Below are positions 1 to 5,182 of a stretch of 5,698 bases of DNA, one piece after another; the stretch's first letter is position 1, and every line of letters starts with the position of its first letter. Source of the stretch: Promethearchaeota archaeon (GTDB lineage Archaea; Asgardarchaeota; Lokiarchaeia; Sigynarchaeales; SOKP01); the NCBI GenBank assembly GCA_030608765.1, contig JAUWDN010000100.1:1-5698 (forward strand), in the 5' to 3' direction. The position numbers and the translations under genes were made by a program. The notes beneath the pieces are model-generated. The model searched no databases, was not told the DNA's origin, and saw nothing but the letters and a program-made list of their open reading frames with translations.

Positions 1-1001
1 AAACTGTCTAGATTATCAATCAATAAATTTGTACCGTTTAACGCCATTGTTTCGTATTCAAAACTTGAAGTTACATGGTTTCCATCTTCATCTACAATTA
101 AATTGGAGCATTTGATTACACAATAAGGAGAACAAGCTAAACCTTTCTTTCCTCCCCTAGCCATTACAAGTTCGTGCAGCTTTTCTCCAGAAATCTCAGA
201 AATCTTATCAAAAGATCCCATCCGAAAATTTTTTGTAGGGATACCTTGACGCTCACTCATAGCTCTCATCATTAATGCTGTCCCAAATGTTGAAAAAACT
301 TTCTTAGTTTCCGCTAAATGTTTAGTAAAGGGAGTAGAAGCCTCTCGAAACTTCTTTAAATTGTGTATTTTTACTTTCGATTCTTTAGAAGGGATAATTA
401 TAATAGCCTTGATCCCTTTTACGCCCATGACTGCGCCTAAACCTCCACGAGCAGCGTGTCTACTTGGATACCCTTCTAAGTCGTTAGCAGCAACAGTTGC
501 CGACAGCATCTTATTTTCGCCAGCAGGTCCTATAGAATAAATTCCTATATTTTCTCCGTACTTACCTGTTAGCTTTCGATGTAGCTCGTAGTTCCCTAAT
601 CCTTTATATTCATTACCTGGTAATAATTCAATTCCTTTCTCGTTAATTAAGAGTATTTTTAATTCTGAGGATATATCTTCAAAGACTAAGGCTCTTATAC
701 CATGTTTAGCGAGCATAAATGAAGGTCTGCCTCCCACATTTGCTTCTTTTATACCGTTTGTTAATGGGCTTTTAGCACCGACTGAAGTGCGAGCAGAATT
801 TGGGAATGGACTTCCCGTAAGTATCCCATTTGCCACAATAAGTTTGTTTTCTGGTCCGAACGGATCACTTCTGGGAGGAACCTCGTCGTGAACGATTTGT
901 GAAGTTAACCCTCGAGCACCTAATAAATAATATTTTGAATCGTTTGTTATTTCTTCGTAATCGATTTTGCGTGATTTAACATTGATTCTAACAATTTGCA
1001 T
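1..1001 (-). CDS. Aldehyde:ferredoxin oxidoreductase family protein, N-terminal part (cut by window edge)
   Basis: This is the N-terminal 333 residues of a cytoplasmic AOR-family tungsten (or molybdenum) bis-pterin enzyme. The family oxidises aldehydes to carboxylic acids and passes electrons to ferredoxin through a [4Fe-4S] cluster; the substrate cannot be told from the sequence. The reading frame is open from the ATG at 1001 to the left edge. Visible motifs are LGARGL (27-32), LTGSPFPNSAR (61-71), SIGPAGEN (156-163) and AARGGLGAVMG (183-193), the last two typical of the pterin-binding N-domain. Cys290, Cys294 and Cys298 should be three of the four cluster ligands; the fourth lies in the missing C-terminus. 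The EYE motif at 315-317 aligns with the P. furiosus AOR motif containing Glu313, near the tungsten. The cysteine spacing is Cx3Cx3C, not Cx2Cx3C as in P. furiosus AOR, so this is probably a different subfamily. Family members are about 600-700 residues, so roughly half is present. The family call is very secure. Confidence 0.95.
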   Translation of the reverse strand, partial: MQIVRINVKSRKIDYEEITNDSKYYLLGARGLTSQIVHDEVPPRSDPFGPENKLIVANGILTGSPFPNSARTSVGAKSPLTNGIKEANVGGRPSFMLAKHGIRALVFEDISSELKILLINEKGIELLPGNEYKGLGNYELHRKLTGKYGENIGIYSIGPAGENKMLSATVAANDLEGYPSRHAARGGLGAVMGVKGIKAIIIIPSKESKVKIHNLKKFREASTPFTKHLAETKKVFSTFGTALMMRAMSERQGIPTKNFRMGSFDKISEISGEKLHELVMARGGKKGLACSPYCVIKCSNLIVDEDGNHVTSSFEYETMALNGTNLLIDNLDS

Positions 1002-1052
1002 AAGTAAAATAAAATTTGAAGTTATTTTACCTTTACCCCTTCGTGGAATGGG

Positions 1053-1060
1053 ATTTTAAA
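1053..1060 (-). promoter_or_regulatory. Possible TATA box for the AOR gene
   Basis: On the minus strand a TTTTAAAA element lies just past the stop of the nitroreductase gene, 51 nt before the AOR ATG. That would place transcription start near 1030 and leave a leader of about 28 nt. No Shine-Dalgarno sequence is evident close to the ATG. The element overlaps the T-run assigned as the upstream gene's terminator, so it may simply be part of that run. Weak call. Confidence 0.3.
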
Positions 1061-1068
1061 AAAAAAAA
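1058..1068 (-). terminator. T11 run immediately after the nitroreductase stop codon
   Basis: Read on the minus strand, eleven consecutive T residues begin at the base after the TAA stop of the nitroreductase gene. Archaeal RNA polymerase terminates at such U-tracts without needing a hairpin, and none is seen. This suggests the nitroreductase and AOR genes are at least partly separate transcription units, although read-through over the 67 nt gap is possible. Confidence 0.6.
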
Positions 1069-1584
1069 TTAGAATTTATCAAAATGCACAATTTCTTCAA
1101 AAGATTTGCGGTTTATAACTTCTCCTTTTTCTTTGATGGGGTAACCTAAAGGAGTTAAAGCTAGGACTCTGAATTTATTAGGGATTTCAAGAATCTCTTT
1201 TATTTTGATTTCATTAAACGCGCCAATCCAACAAGTTGCTAAACCCTCAGCGGTTGCAGCTAAAATCAGATGCTCAAAGCAAATTCCACAATCTAAAGGA
1301 AAATATTTTATTCCACTTAAATTTATTCCTGAACCAGACTTAGAAATTACTCCTACAACAAACATTGGAGCATCGACAAACCTTTTTGTTTGACCAATAC
1401 CTTCCCATATCCTTTTCACGGTTTTTGGCTCTTTAACAACAATGTAATGCATTCCTTGCATATTTGCCCAAGTTGGAGCCAACCTAGCAGCCTCTAAAAT
1501 TCGATTAACCTTATCTTCTTCTGGCATATCAGGTTTAAACACTCTATAACTCCTTCTTTTTCTCACTACTTCGTAAAAATCCAT
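1069..1584 (-). CDS. Nitroreductase-family FMN protein
   Basis: A 171-residue cytoplasmic flavoprotein of the NADH oxidase/nitroreductase fold. Members bind FMN at a dimer interface and reduce nitro compounds, quinones, flavins or other acceptors with NAD(P)H; the physiological substrate is not predictable here. The usual motif order is visible: N-terminal RKRRSYRVF (8-16), whose arginines contact the FMN phosphate; LAPTWANMQ (35-43) in the position of the family's SP(S)xxNxQPW segment; the helix FPLDCGICFEHLILAATAEGLATCWIG (in pieces over 95-121), typical of the FMN-binding core; LTPLGYP (143-149); and a C-terminal NRKSFEEIVH (158-167). At 171 residues it belongs to the short single-domain group. 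It lies 67 nt upstream of the AOR gene on the same strand, so a shared redox role is possible but unproven. The ATG at 1584 is preferred because it opens directly into the canonical N-terminal motif. Confidence 0.93.
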   Translation of the reverse strand: MDFYEVVRKRRSYRVFKPDMPEEDKVNRILEAARLAPTWANMQGMHYIVVKEPKTVKRIWEGIGQTKRFVDAPMFVVGVISKSGSGINLSGIKYFPLDCGICFEHLILAATAEGLATCWIGAFNEIKIKEILEIPNKFRVLALTPLGYPIKEKGEVINRKSFEEIVHFDKF

Positions 1585-1612
1585 TTCTTAAACCATATTT
1601 ATTAATTTATTT

Positions 1613-1625
1613 ACTTATATTTAGA
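1613..1625 (-). promoter_or_regulatory. Probable TATA box of the nitroreductase gene
   Basis: The minus strand reads TCTAAATATAAGT, a good archaeal TATA-like element about 30-40 nt upstream of the ATG at 1584. Transcription would start near 1592, giving a very short leader, which is common in archaea and fits the absence of a Shine-Dalgarno motif. Confidence 0.5.
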
Positions 1626-1744
1626 GAGACGATGCTCTAAAACCTTACCGTTTTTTCGTAGGTATTGACACACGATGGATATAATGTTATTATGATCTTC
1701 CCATTTTATTCCCCTTTTATCGTCTGGTATAATTTTCAAGACAA

Positions 1745-1756
1745 AGATTTATAAAT
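1745..1756 (+). promoter_or_regulatory. Extra BRE/TATA-like element upstream of TFB1
   Basis: The stretch around GATTTATAAATG, preceded by CAAA, resembles a purine-rich BRE followed by a TATA box. It lies about 120 nt before the TFB1 start, too far to be its simplest promoter. It could drive a long-leader transcript or a small RNA from about 1778. No ORF of useful size and no RNA fold is recognised downstream of it, so it may be a chance match in AT-rich DNA. Confidence 0.3.
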
Positions 1757-1797
1757 GCAGATTGGATATAAGGATATTATTACATTATTAAAGTCGT

Positions 1798-1842
1798 AAC
1801 TACATCTAATTTTTATATATAATTTTATGTTTAGATGGTGTT
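1798..1842. promoter_or_regulatory. Operator-like dyad centred on the TFB1 TATA box
   Basis: The left arm at 1798-1809 (AACTACATCTAA) and the right arm at 1831-1842 (TTAGATGGTGTT) are inverted copies, matching at 10 of 12 positions, with seven inner bases (CATCTAA/TTAGATG) perfect. The 21 nt between them holds the TATA box. The symmetry centre falls at 1820, within or next to the TATA element, and the right arm sits between the TATA box and the expected transcription start. This is a typical position for an archaeal repressor site. The repeat is visible; its function is inferred. Confidence 0.5.
1810..1822 (+). promoter_or_regulatory. TATA box of TFB1, with weak Shine-Dalgarno near the start
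   Basis: The T-rich TATA element ending in TTTATATATAA lies about 50-60 nt before the ATG at 1873. Transcription would start near 1843 and leave a leader of about 30 nt. GTGAT at 1863-1867, five bases before the ATG, matches the 3' part of the consensus GGAGGTGAT and may help position the ribosome. Confidence 0.6.
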
Positions 1843-1872
1843 ATGTTACTGATATATTTTTTGTGATTTACT

Positions 1873-2811
1873 ATGAATTATAATAGCAATTACCGTGATC
1901 TCATTAAATCTAAAAATATTGATCAAGATAATTTGCCGTCTACTCAAAATGTTGAGTGTTGTACTAATCCATCCATCGAAGAACGCGATGGTAATAAAGT
2001 TTGCCTAAATTGTGGTATGATTAAAGAGCGAACATATGTAGGTAATGAGAGAAGAGCCTACACTGTGGAAGAAATACAAAATAGAAGAAGAACCGAACCT
2101 CGTTGGCGAGATTTTGGTCCAAGAACAATGCTTCCAACTACAAAAACCGATTCAAAAGGCAAATCAATAGGTCCTAAAGAACAAGCTCTATTTTCACGTT
2201 TATCTAAAATTCAAAACTCGTTAATTTCTAGCATAGAGAGAAACTTCTGGGAAGCCAAACCCAAACTAAAAATGTTAACTTCAAAATTAAACATTCCAGA
2301 ATACATTTCAGAAACTGCCTGGAAGATTTATAGTATTGTTGCCAAAAAAAAGTTAACAATGGGAAGATCGATCAACGGTTTCATAGCAGGTTCTTTATAC
2401 GCAGCAATTAGAGTTCATGACTTCCCACGATTGTTAGACGAAGTGTGTGAGGCTTCCTTAACCCCTAGAAGAACAGTTCATAGAAGTTTGGCTATGATTA
2501 TCAGAGAAGTACTTCCTAGTTTAGGTCTTCGGTATCAGCCTATCACTGCTGAAAGTTTAGTTTTTCGATTCGGAAACGAATTAGACCTACCAATGCAAGT
2601 ACAAAAAGTCGCAATCAACATGTTAAGAACGGCATCTAAGAACGGTTTAGCGCGAACAGGGAAGGATCCTAAAGGGTTAGCCGCAGCGTGCATTTATATC
2701 GCATCAAAGGATGGCGGATTGCGCCGAACGCAATCGTTGGTGGCAAATATTGCAAAGATCACAGAGGTCACTTTAAGATCTAGAGCCAAGCAAATTAAAG
2801 GTAAGCTTTAG
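1873..2811 (+). CDS. tfb: Transcription initiation factor B (TFB/TFIIB family), TFB1
   Basis: A 312-residue archaeal TFB. The family binds TBP on the TATA box, reads the BRE and recruits RNA polymerase. The N-terminal zinc ribbon has Cys29, Cys30, Cys44 and Cys47; the second pair is a normal CxxCG, but the first pair is adjacent cysteines instead of CxxC. The B-reader/linker is recognisable as EPRWRDFGPRTML (75-87), equivalent to the usual GPEWRAF segment. Two cyclin-like repeats follow at about 105-200 and 208-312. Repeat 1 contains GRSINGFIAGSLYAAIR (164-180) and the helix ending RRTVHRS. Repeat 2 contains GKDPKGLAAACIYIASK (263-279) and EVTLRSRAKQI (298-308), matching the DNA-binding part of canonical TFBs. 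Length is normal. It is convergent with the membrane protein gene at 2908-3483. The intact core and reader suggest a functional initiation factor; whether it is the main TFB or a paralogue is unknown. Confidence 0.96.
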   Translation: MNYNSNYRDLIKSKNIDQDNLPSTQNVECCTNPSIEERDGNKVCLNCGMIKERTYVGNERRAYTVEEIQNRRRTEPRWRDFGPRTMLPTTKTDSKGKSIGPKEQALFSRLSKIQNSLISSIERNFWEAKPKLKMLTSKLNIPEYISETAWKIYSIVAKKKLTMGRSINGFIAGSLYAAIRVHDFPRLLDEVCEASLTPRRTVHRSLAMIIREVLPSLGLRYQPITAESLVFRFGNELDLPMQVQKVAINMLRTASKNGLARTGKDPKGLAAACIYIASKDGGLRRTQSLVANIAKITEVTLRSRAKQIKGKL

Positions 2812-2834
2812 TTGATCTAAAACCAACTAAATAA

Positions 2835-2872
2835 ACTTGATCAAGTAAAAGTTCTATTTTCTTTTTTTTTTT
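2835..2872 (+). terminator. Palindrome plus T-rich tract ending TFB1
   Basis: A perfect 12 nt palindrome, ACTTGATCAAGT, lies at 2835-2846, 23 nt after the TFB1 stop. A T-rich stretch from 2852 follows, with a run of eleven T at 2862-2872. The U-tract alone is a strong archaeal terminator. The palindrome has no loop, so it would form only a short hairpin and could instead be a protein site. It lies in the 96 nt gap between two convergent genes; the minus strand shows no equivalent T-run, so it serves TFB1. Confidence 0.6.
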
Positions 2873-2907
2873 CTCGAAATGATAAAGTTTGAAGTAGTAT
2901 ATTAGTT

Positions 2908-3483
2908 TTATTTATTGGAAGTTTCTTCTTCTTTTTCTTCTTGGATAAGAAGCATCCACTTGAGCCCTACGCCACCAAAGATTAAACCTGAGGTTAAGAA
3001 ACAACTAATAACAAAAGTAAAATAAACCCACATTATAGCTCCAATTACAGGTGTAATGGATGGGGTATAAAGCGCGTGTTGAAATTTGATATTAGTTATA
3101 CCCATATTAATATAGCTATTACCCAGTAAAACGACAAAATTGGTTTTAATAAAGCCCCCAATTACTAGAAACAAACCAATAAGTAGTAAAAATTTAGCAA
3201 ATGTATGGCTTTCAATTATATTTTTCTTTGCTACTTTAAAAATTGAAAGCGATAAAACAATATAACTACAAATCACACATAATAGAATGATCCATAAAAG
3301 CTTAGCGTGGATAGTCATAAAACCCGATTGAAAAATTACGCTGAATACGTTGTAATGCGTGTCATCTAAATTTAAATTAATTAAGAAACTAAATAAAATT
3401 AGATCAAGGAGTTCAACTATAGAAAGAATTAAGAAACTAGCGCTAAAAATTTTTAACCACTTTAAAACTACTTTACGCTCCAT
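2908..3483 (-). CDS. Four-helix integral membrane protein of unknown function
   Basis: I do not recognise a family for this 191-residue protein. Four hydrophobic segments are visible at about 12-35, 62-84, 95-117 and 145-170. Each pair is joined by a loop: a long one at 36-61 (NLDDTHYN and following), a short basic one at 83-94 (FKVAKKNIIESH), and one at 118-144. The C-terminal tail (181-191, QEEKEEETSNK) is short, highly charged and probably cytoplasmic. By the positive-inside rule the basic N-terminus (MERKVVLKWLK), the loop at 83-94 and the tail all face the cytoplasm, consistent with an even number of helices. No catalytic or metal-binding motif stands out. It is convergent with TFB1 and divergent from TFB2, from which 176 nt separate it. 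The ATG at 3483 is preceded by a well-placed TATA element, supporting expression from this start. Confidence 0.8.
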   Translation of the reverse strand: MERKVVLKWLKIFSASFLILSIVELLDLILFSFLINLNLDDTHYNVFSVIFQSGFMTIHAKLLWIILLCVICSYIVLSLSIFKVAKKNIIESHTFAKFLLLIGLFLVIGGFIKTNFVVLLGNSYINMGITNIKFQHALYTPSITPVIGAIMWVYFTFVISCFLTSGLIFGGVGLKWMLLIQEEKEEETSNK

Positions 3484-3521
3484 TTTTTACTAGCTCGATA
3501 TTTTTAAATAATAAATTATTA

Positions 3522-3533
3522 CTTTATATTTTG
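3522..3533 (-). promoter_or_regulatory. TATA box of the 2908-3483 membrane protein gene
   Basis: The minus strand reads CAAAATATAAAG, close to an archaeal BRE plus TATA box, about 40-50 nt upstream of the ATG at 3483. Transcription would start near 3500, leaving a leader of some 16 nt. No Shine-Dalgarno motif is seen. Confidence 0.5.
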
Positions 3534-3542
3534 TTTAGAATC

Positions 3543-3590
3543 TTTTATATATATATTTAATTTGATGGTTTTATATAAAAAATTTATATA
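3543..3590 (+). promoter_or_regulatory. TFB2 promoter region with two candidate TATA boxes
   Basis: Two T/A tracts could serve as TATA boxes. The first, around TTTTATATATATATTTAA (3543-3560), would start RNA near 3580 with a leader of about 80 nt. The second, TTTATATA (3583-3590), would start near 3612 with a leader of about 48 nt. The second is the right half of an 8 bp inverted repeat, TATATAAA (3572-3579) and TTTATATA (3583-3590), which may be only a consequence of base composition. Which box is used cannot be decided from sequence. Confidence 0.45.
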
Positions 3591-3611
3591 TTAGAAACTA
3601 ATATTTTTTTT
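3588..3611 (+). promoter_or_regulatory. Inverted repeat followed by T8 in the TFB2 leader/promoter
   Basis: ATATTAG (3588-3594) and CTAATAT (3598-3604) form a perfect 7 bp inverted repeat around AAA, followed directly by eight T (3604-3611). If DNA-bound, it is an operator-like site between the second TATA box and its predicted transcription start. If transcribed from the first TATA box, it would be a small hairpin plus U-tract resembling an attenuator. It could also terminate transcripts entering from the left, but no plus-strand gene lies immediately upstream. Confidence 0.4.
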
Positions 3612-3641
3612 GAACTACAGCAAAAATTAATAAAATAAAAC

Positions 3642-3651
3642 CAATTAATTG
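3642..3651. repeat. Perfect 10 nt palindrome just before the TFB2 start
   Basis: CAATTAATTG is self-complementary and ends eight bases before the TTG start of TFB2. It could be a regulator site or a chance palindrome in AT-rich DNA. No Shine-Dalgarno sequence occupies this position. Confidence 0.3.
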
Positions 3652-3659
3652 ATAAATTC

Positions 3660-4622
3660 TTGAAGAGTAATAAGAAAGAGTCTAAGAAAAATATCGAATG
3701 TAAACATAAGAATCTAAGACAAGAAGGGGGTTTCTTTGTATGTCAAAATTGTGGTTTAATTGAAAAAGATAAAATCGCTTTCGAAAGAACTCCTGCTCCA
3801 GATTTTTATTCTGATTCTCAAATAGAATACGAGCGAAAAATAAGAGTAAGCGATTCTAAAGCAATCCAAGATCCAGATACAAGGAAGCGGTATGAGCAGA
3901 TAAAAACTTTAAGCAAATGGTTTCAAGATTCGCAAAGTAGTTTTACTGAACAGAAGAAAACTATTAGTATGTTGAAGGGTTATGGTATTGGATTAAATAT
4001 TGATAAATCTAAATATCTTGAGATAAAGGATAAATACTTACGATATAACAAGTATCATCGTCAAACTTACGAAAATATGGTCATTATATTTCTGGCGATT
4101 ATTTGGATGGAGATCAAAGAAACAACTAACGTTAGAATTGAAGATTTCATTGAAGCTTCTAAGGAATTGGGACACAAAATAAACAAAAAGATGCTTAACA
4201 ACGCTATGACAAAAGTTAAACGAACAGACAAAAGATTAAAGGGTTATAAAAACGCTGTAAATTTAGAACAGGAAATTAAGAATAAAATTAAAATTCTTTT
4301 CCAAAAAGACTTAAACAATATTAAATACGAAAGAGTTAGACAACACTTTGCCAAGGAGCTAGATTACAACGAATTGAAGATGGATATGCAATTGTTAGCG
4401 GTTAAAATTTTAAGCGTAATTCCATACGAGAAAATTCAAAACTTAAATTATAAAGCGTTCACAGCCGGATTGATTTATTATATAGGACAGACATTAGATA
4501 ATCGCAAAATTTTTACCCAAAGTATTGTTGAACAAACTAGCAGATTTTCAAGTACAACAATTAGAAAAAAATATCACGTATTAGTCGATATTTTGGGAGA
4601 TCCTCAAGATTTTAGTCTCTAA
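3660..4622 (+). CDS. Divergent TFB/TFIIB-like transcription factor, TFB2
   Basis: A 320-residue protein with TFB architecture but strong divergence. The N-terminal zinc ribbon has Cys14, His16, Cys28 and Cys31 (C-K-H then CQNCG), an acceptable CxH/CxxC zinc site. The following reader/linker (about 33-75) lacks the usual WRxF motif; it reads ERTPAPDFYSDSQIEYER at 42-59. Two helical repeats follow, about 78-195 and 205-315. Similarity to TFB is clearest at the end: a helix AFTAGLIYYIGQ (266-277) in place of GLAAAxLYIAS, then STTIRKKYHVLVDIL (298-312) in the position of the DNA-binding helix. The protein is lysine-rich. The start is TTG at 3660: an in-frame TAA at 3636 closes the frame upstream, no ATG occurs before residue 104, and any later start would lose the zinc ribbon. 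It is probably a specialised TFB; it might bind DNA or polymerase without being able to replace TFB1. Confidence 0.85.
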   Translation: MKSNKKESKKNIECKHKNLRQEGGFFVCQNCGLIEKDKIAFERTPAPDFYSDSQIEYERKIRVSDSKAIQDPDTRKRYEQIKTLSKWFQDSQSSFTEQKKTISMLKGYGIGLNIDKSKYLEIKDKYLRYNKYHRQTYENMVIIFLAIIWMEIKETTNVRIEDFIEASKELGHKINKKMLNNAMTKVKRTDKRLKGYKNAVNLEQEIKNKIKILFQKDLNNIKYERVRQHFAKELDYNELKMDMQLLAVKILSVIPYEKIQNLNYKAFTAGLIYYIGQTLDNRKIFTQSIVEQTSRFSSTTIRKKYHVLVDILGDPQDFSL

Positions 4623-4637
4623 TTAATTTAGTTATAA

Positions 4638-4664
4638 CGCATGTAATAATTTCGCATGTAATAA
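4638..4664 (+). repeat. Two tandem copies of a 12 nt direct repeat after TFB2
   Basis: CGCATGTAATAA occurs at 4638-4649 and again at 4653-4664, separated by TTT (15 nt period). Both copies fall in the 44 nt gap between TFB2 and the convergent membrane protein gene. No further copy was noticed in the window. It may be a small local duplication or a paired binding site. Confidence 0.6.
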
Positions 4665-4666
4665 AA

Positions 4667-5104
4667 TCAGATTTTAATCTTTTTTTTCCGTATTATTTTT
4701 ACTATAATAAATCCTACAAAACCAGCAGTAAAAACTAATAATGTTCGAAAGGGAAATACCCCATCATTTCTATAAATGTAAATATCAGCGACCATAGACA
4801 TAATAGTACATAATAACATTCCACATAAACCTATAATCAGTAATTCTATTTCTAAGGGTTTCTTATTATTCCTAATTATCTTATGATAAAACTTCCTTGG
4901 TGTGATTAAAATAGAAATTCCTCCAATAACGAATAATATCCATCCAATAATTATATAAAAAGGAGATATTATAATCTCAATAACAGAACACATTATAAAA
5001 TAGAAAACAATTGAAGATGTACCAATAATAAAAAGAACTACTCCAATAAGAAGAGCTAAATTTATTTTTTTTGATGAAATTGGCACATTGATATTATACT
5101 TCAA
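4667..5104 (-). CDS. Small four-helix membrane protein of unknown function (start revised)
   Basis: Unrecognised family. From a TTG at 5104 the product is 145 residues with four hydrophobic segments at about 15-38, 44-67, 86-109 and 119-137, a basic loop at 69-82 (PRKFYHKIIRNNKK) and a basic C-terminus (IIRKKKIKI), so both ends are probably cytoplasmic. The frame stays open to an ATG at 5272, but that start would overlap the first 42 bases of the divergent ATPase gene and add some 56 residues that look like translated promoter DNA. The TTG at 5104 (beginning TTG AAG, as in TFB2) or the GTG at 5086 is more likely, with a shared AT-rich promoter at 5157-5172. Its 3' end is 44 nt from the convergent TFB2 stop. 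No sequence similarity to the membrane protein at 2908-3483 was seen by eye beyond the helix count. Confidence 0.65.
   Translation of the reverse strand: MKYNINVPISSKKINLALLIGVVLFIIGTSSIVFYFIMCSVIEIIISPFYIIIGWILFVIGGISILITPRKFYHKIIRNNKKPLEIELLIIGLCGMLLCTIMSMVADIYIYRNDGVFPFRTLLVFTAGFVGFIIVKIIRKKKIKI
4669..4687 (+). terminator. Small hairpin and T8 run, probable TFB2 terminator
   Basis: AGATT (4669-4673) and AATCT (4676-4680) form a short inverted repeat merging into eight T (4680-4687), about 50 nt after the TFB2 stop. The U-tract is the main evidence for termination. The element overlaps the last codons of the convergent minus-strand gene, encoding its lysine-rich tail, so the A-run there is also coding. 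Confidence 0.5.
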
Positions 5105-5156
5105 TTGATTATTAATATGTTTCGAATTGAAATATGCGAAGTTATTTAGAGAAAAG

Positions 5157-5172
5157 AATATATAATTAAAAA
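5157..5172. promoter_or_regulatory. Shared TATA-like element between the membrane protein and ATPase genes
   Basis: AATATATAATTAAAAA can be read as a TATA box on either strand. On the plus strand it would start RNA near 5188, about 42 nt before the ATPase ATG. On the minus strand it would start near 5130, about 25 nt before the TTG at 5104. This supports the shorter start of the minus-strand gene. AT-rich context makes the exact box uncertain. Confidence 0.4.
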
Positions 5173-5182
5173 TGTTTAAATC

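Noticed and set aside
1205..1393. 62-codon plus-strand open frame
   Set aside because: It lies entirely antisense within the nitroreductase gene, and the product has no recognisable features. The nitroreductase frame is strongly conserved and explains this DNA.
1623..1637. Possible inverted repeat AGAG...CTCT upstream of the nitroreductase promoter
   Set aside because: Only four paired bases at each side and no supporting position or T-run.
1675..1695. Tiny plus-strand ORF (ATG to TGA, six codons) in the TFB1 upstream region
   Set aside because: Far from the predicted transcription start of TFB1, too short to judge, and expected by chance in AT-rich DNA.
1677..1778. Repeated GGATATAA/GGATATT words at 1677, 1764 and 1772
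   Set aside because: Short AT-rich words with irregular spacing; not enough to claim a repeat array or binding-site cluster.
3572..3590. 8 bp inverted repeat TATATAAA/TTTATATA as a regulatory palindrome
   Set aside because: Made only of A and T in a region with two TATA-like tracts; such symmetry is expected by composition, so it is mentioned only as part of the promoter.
1873..4622. TFB pair as part of a mobile element or virus
   Set aside because: No integrase, transposase, terminal repeats, tRNA target or virion genes are visible, and the flanks are ordinary metabolic and transport genes.
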